DNA of 5,513 bases from NCBI GenBank assembly GCA_041485445.1, contig JBGPJN010000201.1:1-5513 (forward strand). Reading direction: 5' to 3'. The stretch is from SHYG01 sp041485445 (GTDB lineage: Bacteria > Chloroflexota > Dehalococcoidia > Lucifugimonadales > UBA3495). Positions 4,982 through 5,513 of the stretch are shown here, one piece after another; position 1 is the first letter of the stretch, and the number at the start of each line of letters is the position of its first letter. The position numbers were made by a program, and so were the translations under genes. The notes under the pieces were generated by a model that did not search any database, was not told where the DNA came from, and was given only the letters and a program-made list of their open reading frames with translations.

Positions 4982-5513
4982 TTAGGACTCCTCCTTTTTG
5001 GCTGCGGCGCCCCGCCGCGAGGCGGCCCGCAACGCCGCGCCCAGGGACTCCAGCCCCGCCACGGGCGGGTCCGGCAAGTCCGCGGGTTCTTCGTCGGGCT
5101 CGGCGCCGGGTTCGTCCTCCTCATCCTGGATGGCGGGCACGACGCCAGCGGAAGGGCTCCCCAGGACGGGCTGCTGGTGGACTCCCAGCTCGCCCAGCTT
5201 CAGGTGCAGCTCCTCCAGGGACTTCTCCCCGAAGTTCCGAATCTTCAGCAGATCCTCGTCGGACATCTCCAGCACCTCACCCACTTTGACAATGTGGGCC
5301 CGCTTGAGGCAGTTGAGGGTGCGCGGCGACAGTCCCAGCTTGTCAATGAGGGTCTGGTAGATCTCCGGGGACACCAGGATGGAGGGCATCTTCACGCTGG
5401 GTTCGGGCTGCACGTTGAGCTTGCCGAAGATGAAGAAGTGGTTGACCAGGGTTTTGGCGGCCTCGCGCACCGCCTCTACAGGGGCGATGGTGCCGTCGGT
5501 CCAGACCTCCAGC
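4982..5513 (-). CDS. rpoA: DNA-directed RNA polymerase subunit alpha, C-terminal part (5' end outside window)
   Basis: This is the C-terminal 176 residues of the RNA polymerase alpha subunit; the start lies beyond the right edge. The visible part opens with the end of the N-terminal assembly domain, LEVWTDGTIAPVEAVREAA (1-19), and continues through a linker into the alpha C-terminal domain. That domain shows the helix-hairpin-helix DNA-contact residues R64-TLNCLK70 and NFGEKSLEEL (93-102), equivalent to the E. coli region around R265 and K298, which binds promoter UP elements and activators. After the domain comes an unusual tail of about 65 residues: an acidic, proline-rich stretch (DEEDEPGAEPDEEPADLPDP) and then a basic end, RRGAAAKKEES. 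The same frame stays open to the window edge; an apparent GTG start at 5470 is internal. It is followed 3 nt later by rplQ. Confidence 0.96.
   Translation of the reverse strand, partial: LEVWTDGTIAPVEAVREAAKTLVNHFFIFGKLNVQPEPSVKMPSILVSPEIYQTLIDKLGLSPRTLNCLKRAHIVKVGEVLEMSDEDLLKIRNFGEKSLEELHLKLGELGVHQQPVLGSPSAGVVPAIQDEEDEPGAEPDEEPADLPDPPVAGLESLGAALRAASRRGAAAKKEES
4990..4995 (-). promoter_or_regulatory. Strong ribosome-binding site for rplQ
   Basis: AGGAGG on the minus strand lies within the last codons of rpoA, 11 nt before the rplQ ATG. It fixes the start at 4978 and shows that rpoA and rplQ are co-transcribed and closely coupled. Confidence 0.7.

Noticed and set aside
3936..4985. Long plus-strand ORF (349 codons) opposite truA, rplQ and the rpoA end
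   Set aside because: It is antisense to three clearly recognisable genes and its sequence is the biased Pro/Gly/Arg/Ala product expected from the opposite strand of GC-rich codons.

Overview
This is a GC-rich bacterial window. Its right half is the distal end of a ribosomal-protein/RNA-polymerase cluster on the minus strand, and its left half is a short accessory stretch on the plus strand. The order rpoA-rplQ-truA-rplM-rpsI is the Gram-positive-type layout without the ecf transporter genes. Together with GC-rich codon use, GTG/TTG starts and the style of RpoA, TruA and the small zinc-ribbon protein, it suggests a Chloroflexota lineage (Dehalococcoidia/SAR202-like). That taxonomic call is inference, not proof.

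Layout: positions 1-318 are non-coding, with a good sigma70-like promoter (98-127), folded repeat-like sequence (168-248) and a second -10-like box just before an MFS transporter gene (319-1620). Eleven bases after that gene comes a near-ideal promoter (TTGAAA-17-TATACT). Its spacer holds a perfect palindrome, AGAAC-N4-GTTCT, which matches the core of the Gram-positive LexA/SOS operator. The promoter reads into a two-gene unit: a 92-residue zinc-ribbon protein (1749-2027) and, overlapping it by GTGA, a 161-residue RuvC-like protein (2024-2509) whose catalytic residues are mostly replaced.

The convergent intergenic region 2510-2827 is dense in structure: a triple-hairpin repeat (2525-2600), a strong GC stem-loop likely acting as terminator (2638-2678), and a 109-bp MITE-like palindromic element (2700-2808) flanked by perfect 5-bp direct repeats CTAAG.

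On the minus strand, transcription runs from right to left: rpoA (5' end outside the window), rplQ, truA, rplM, rpsI. Spacing is tight throughout (3 nt, 45 nt, a 29-nt overlap, 39 nt), so they look like one operon making RNA polymerase alpha, ribosomal proteins L17, L13 and S9, and tRNA pseudouridine synthase A. The rplQ reading frame is broken by a one-base loss near 4769; since L17 is a core ribosomal protein, a sequence error is the most likely cause.

The most interesting candidate is the LexA-type operator controlling a zinc-ribbon/degenerate-RuvC pair. No CRISPR array, tRNA or rRNA gene was seen.
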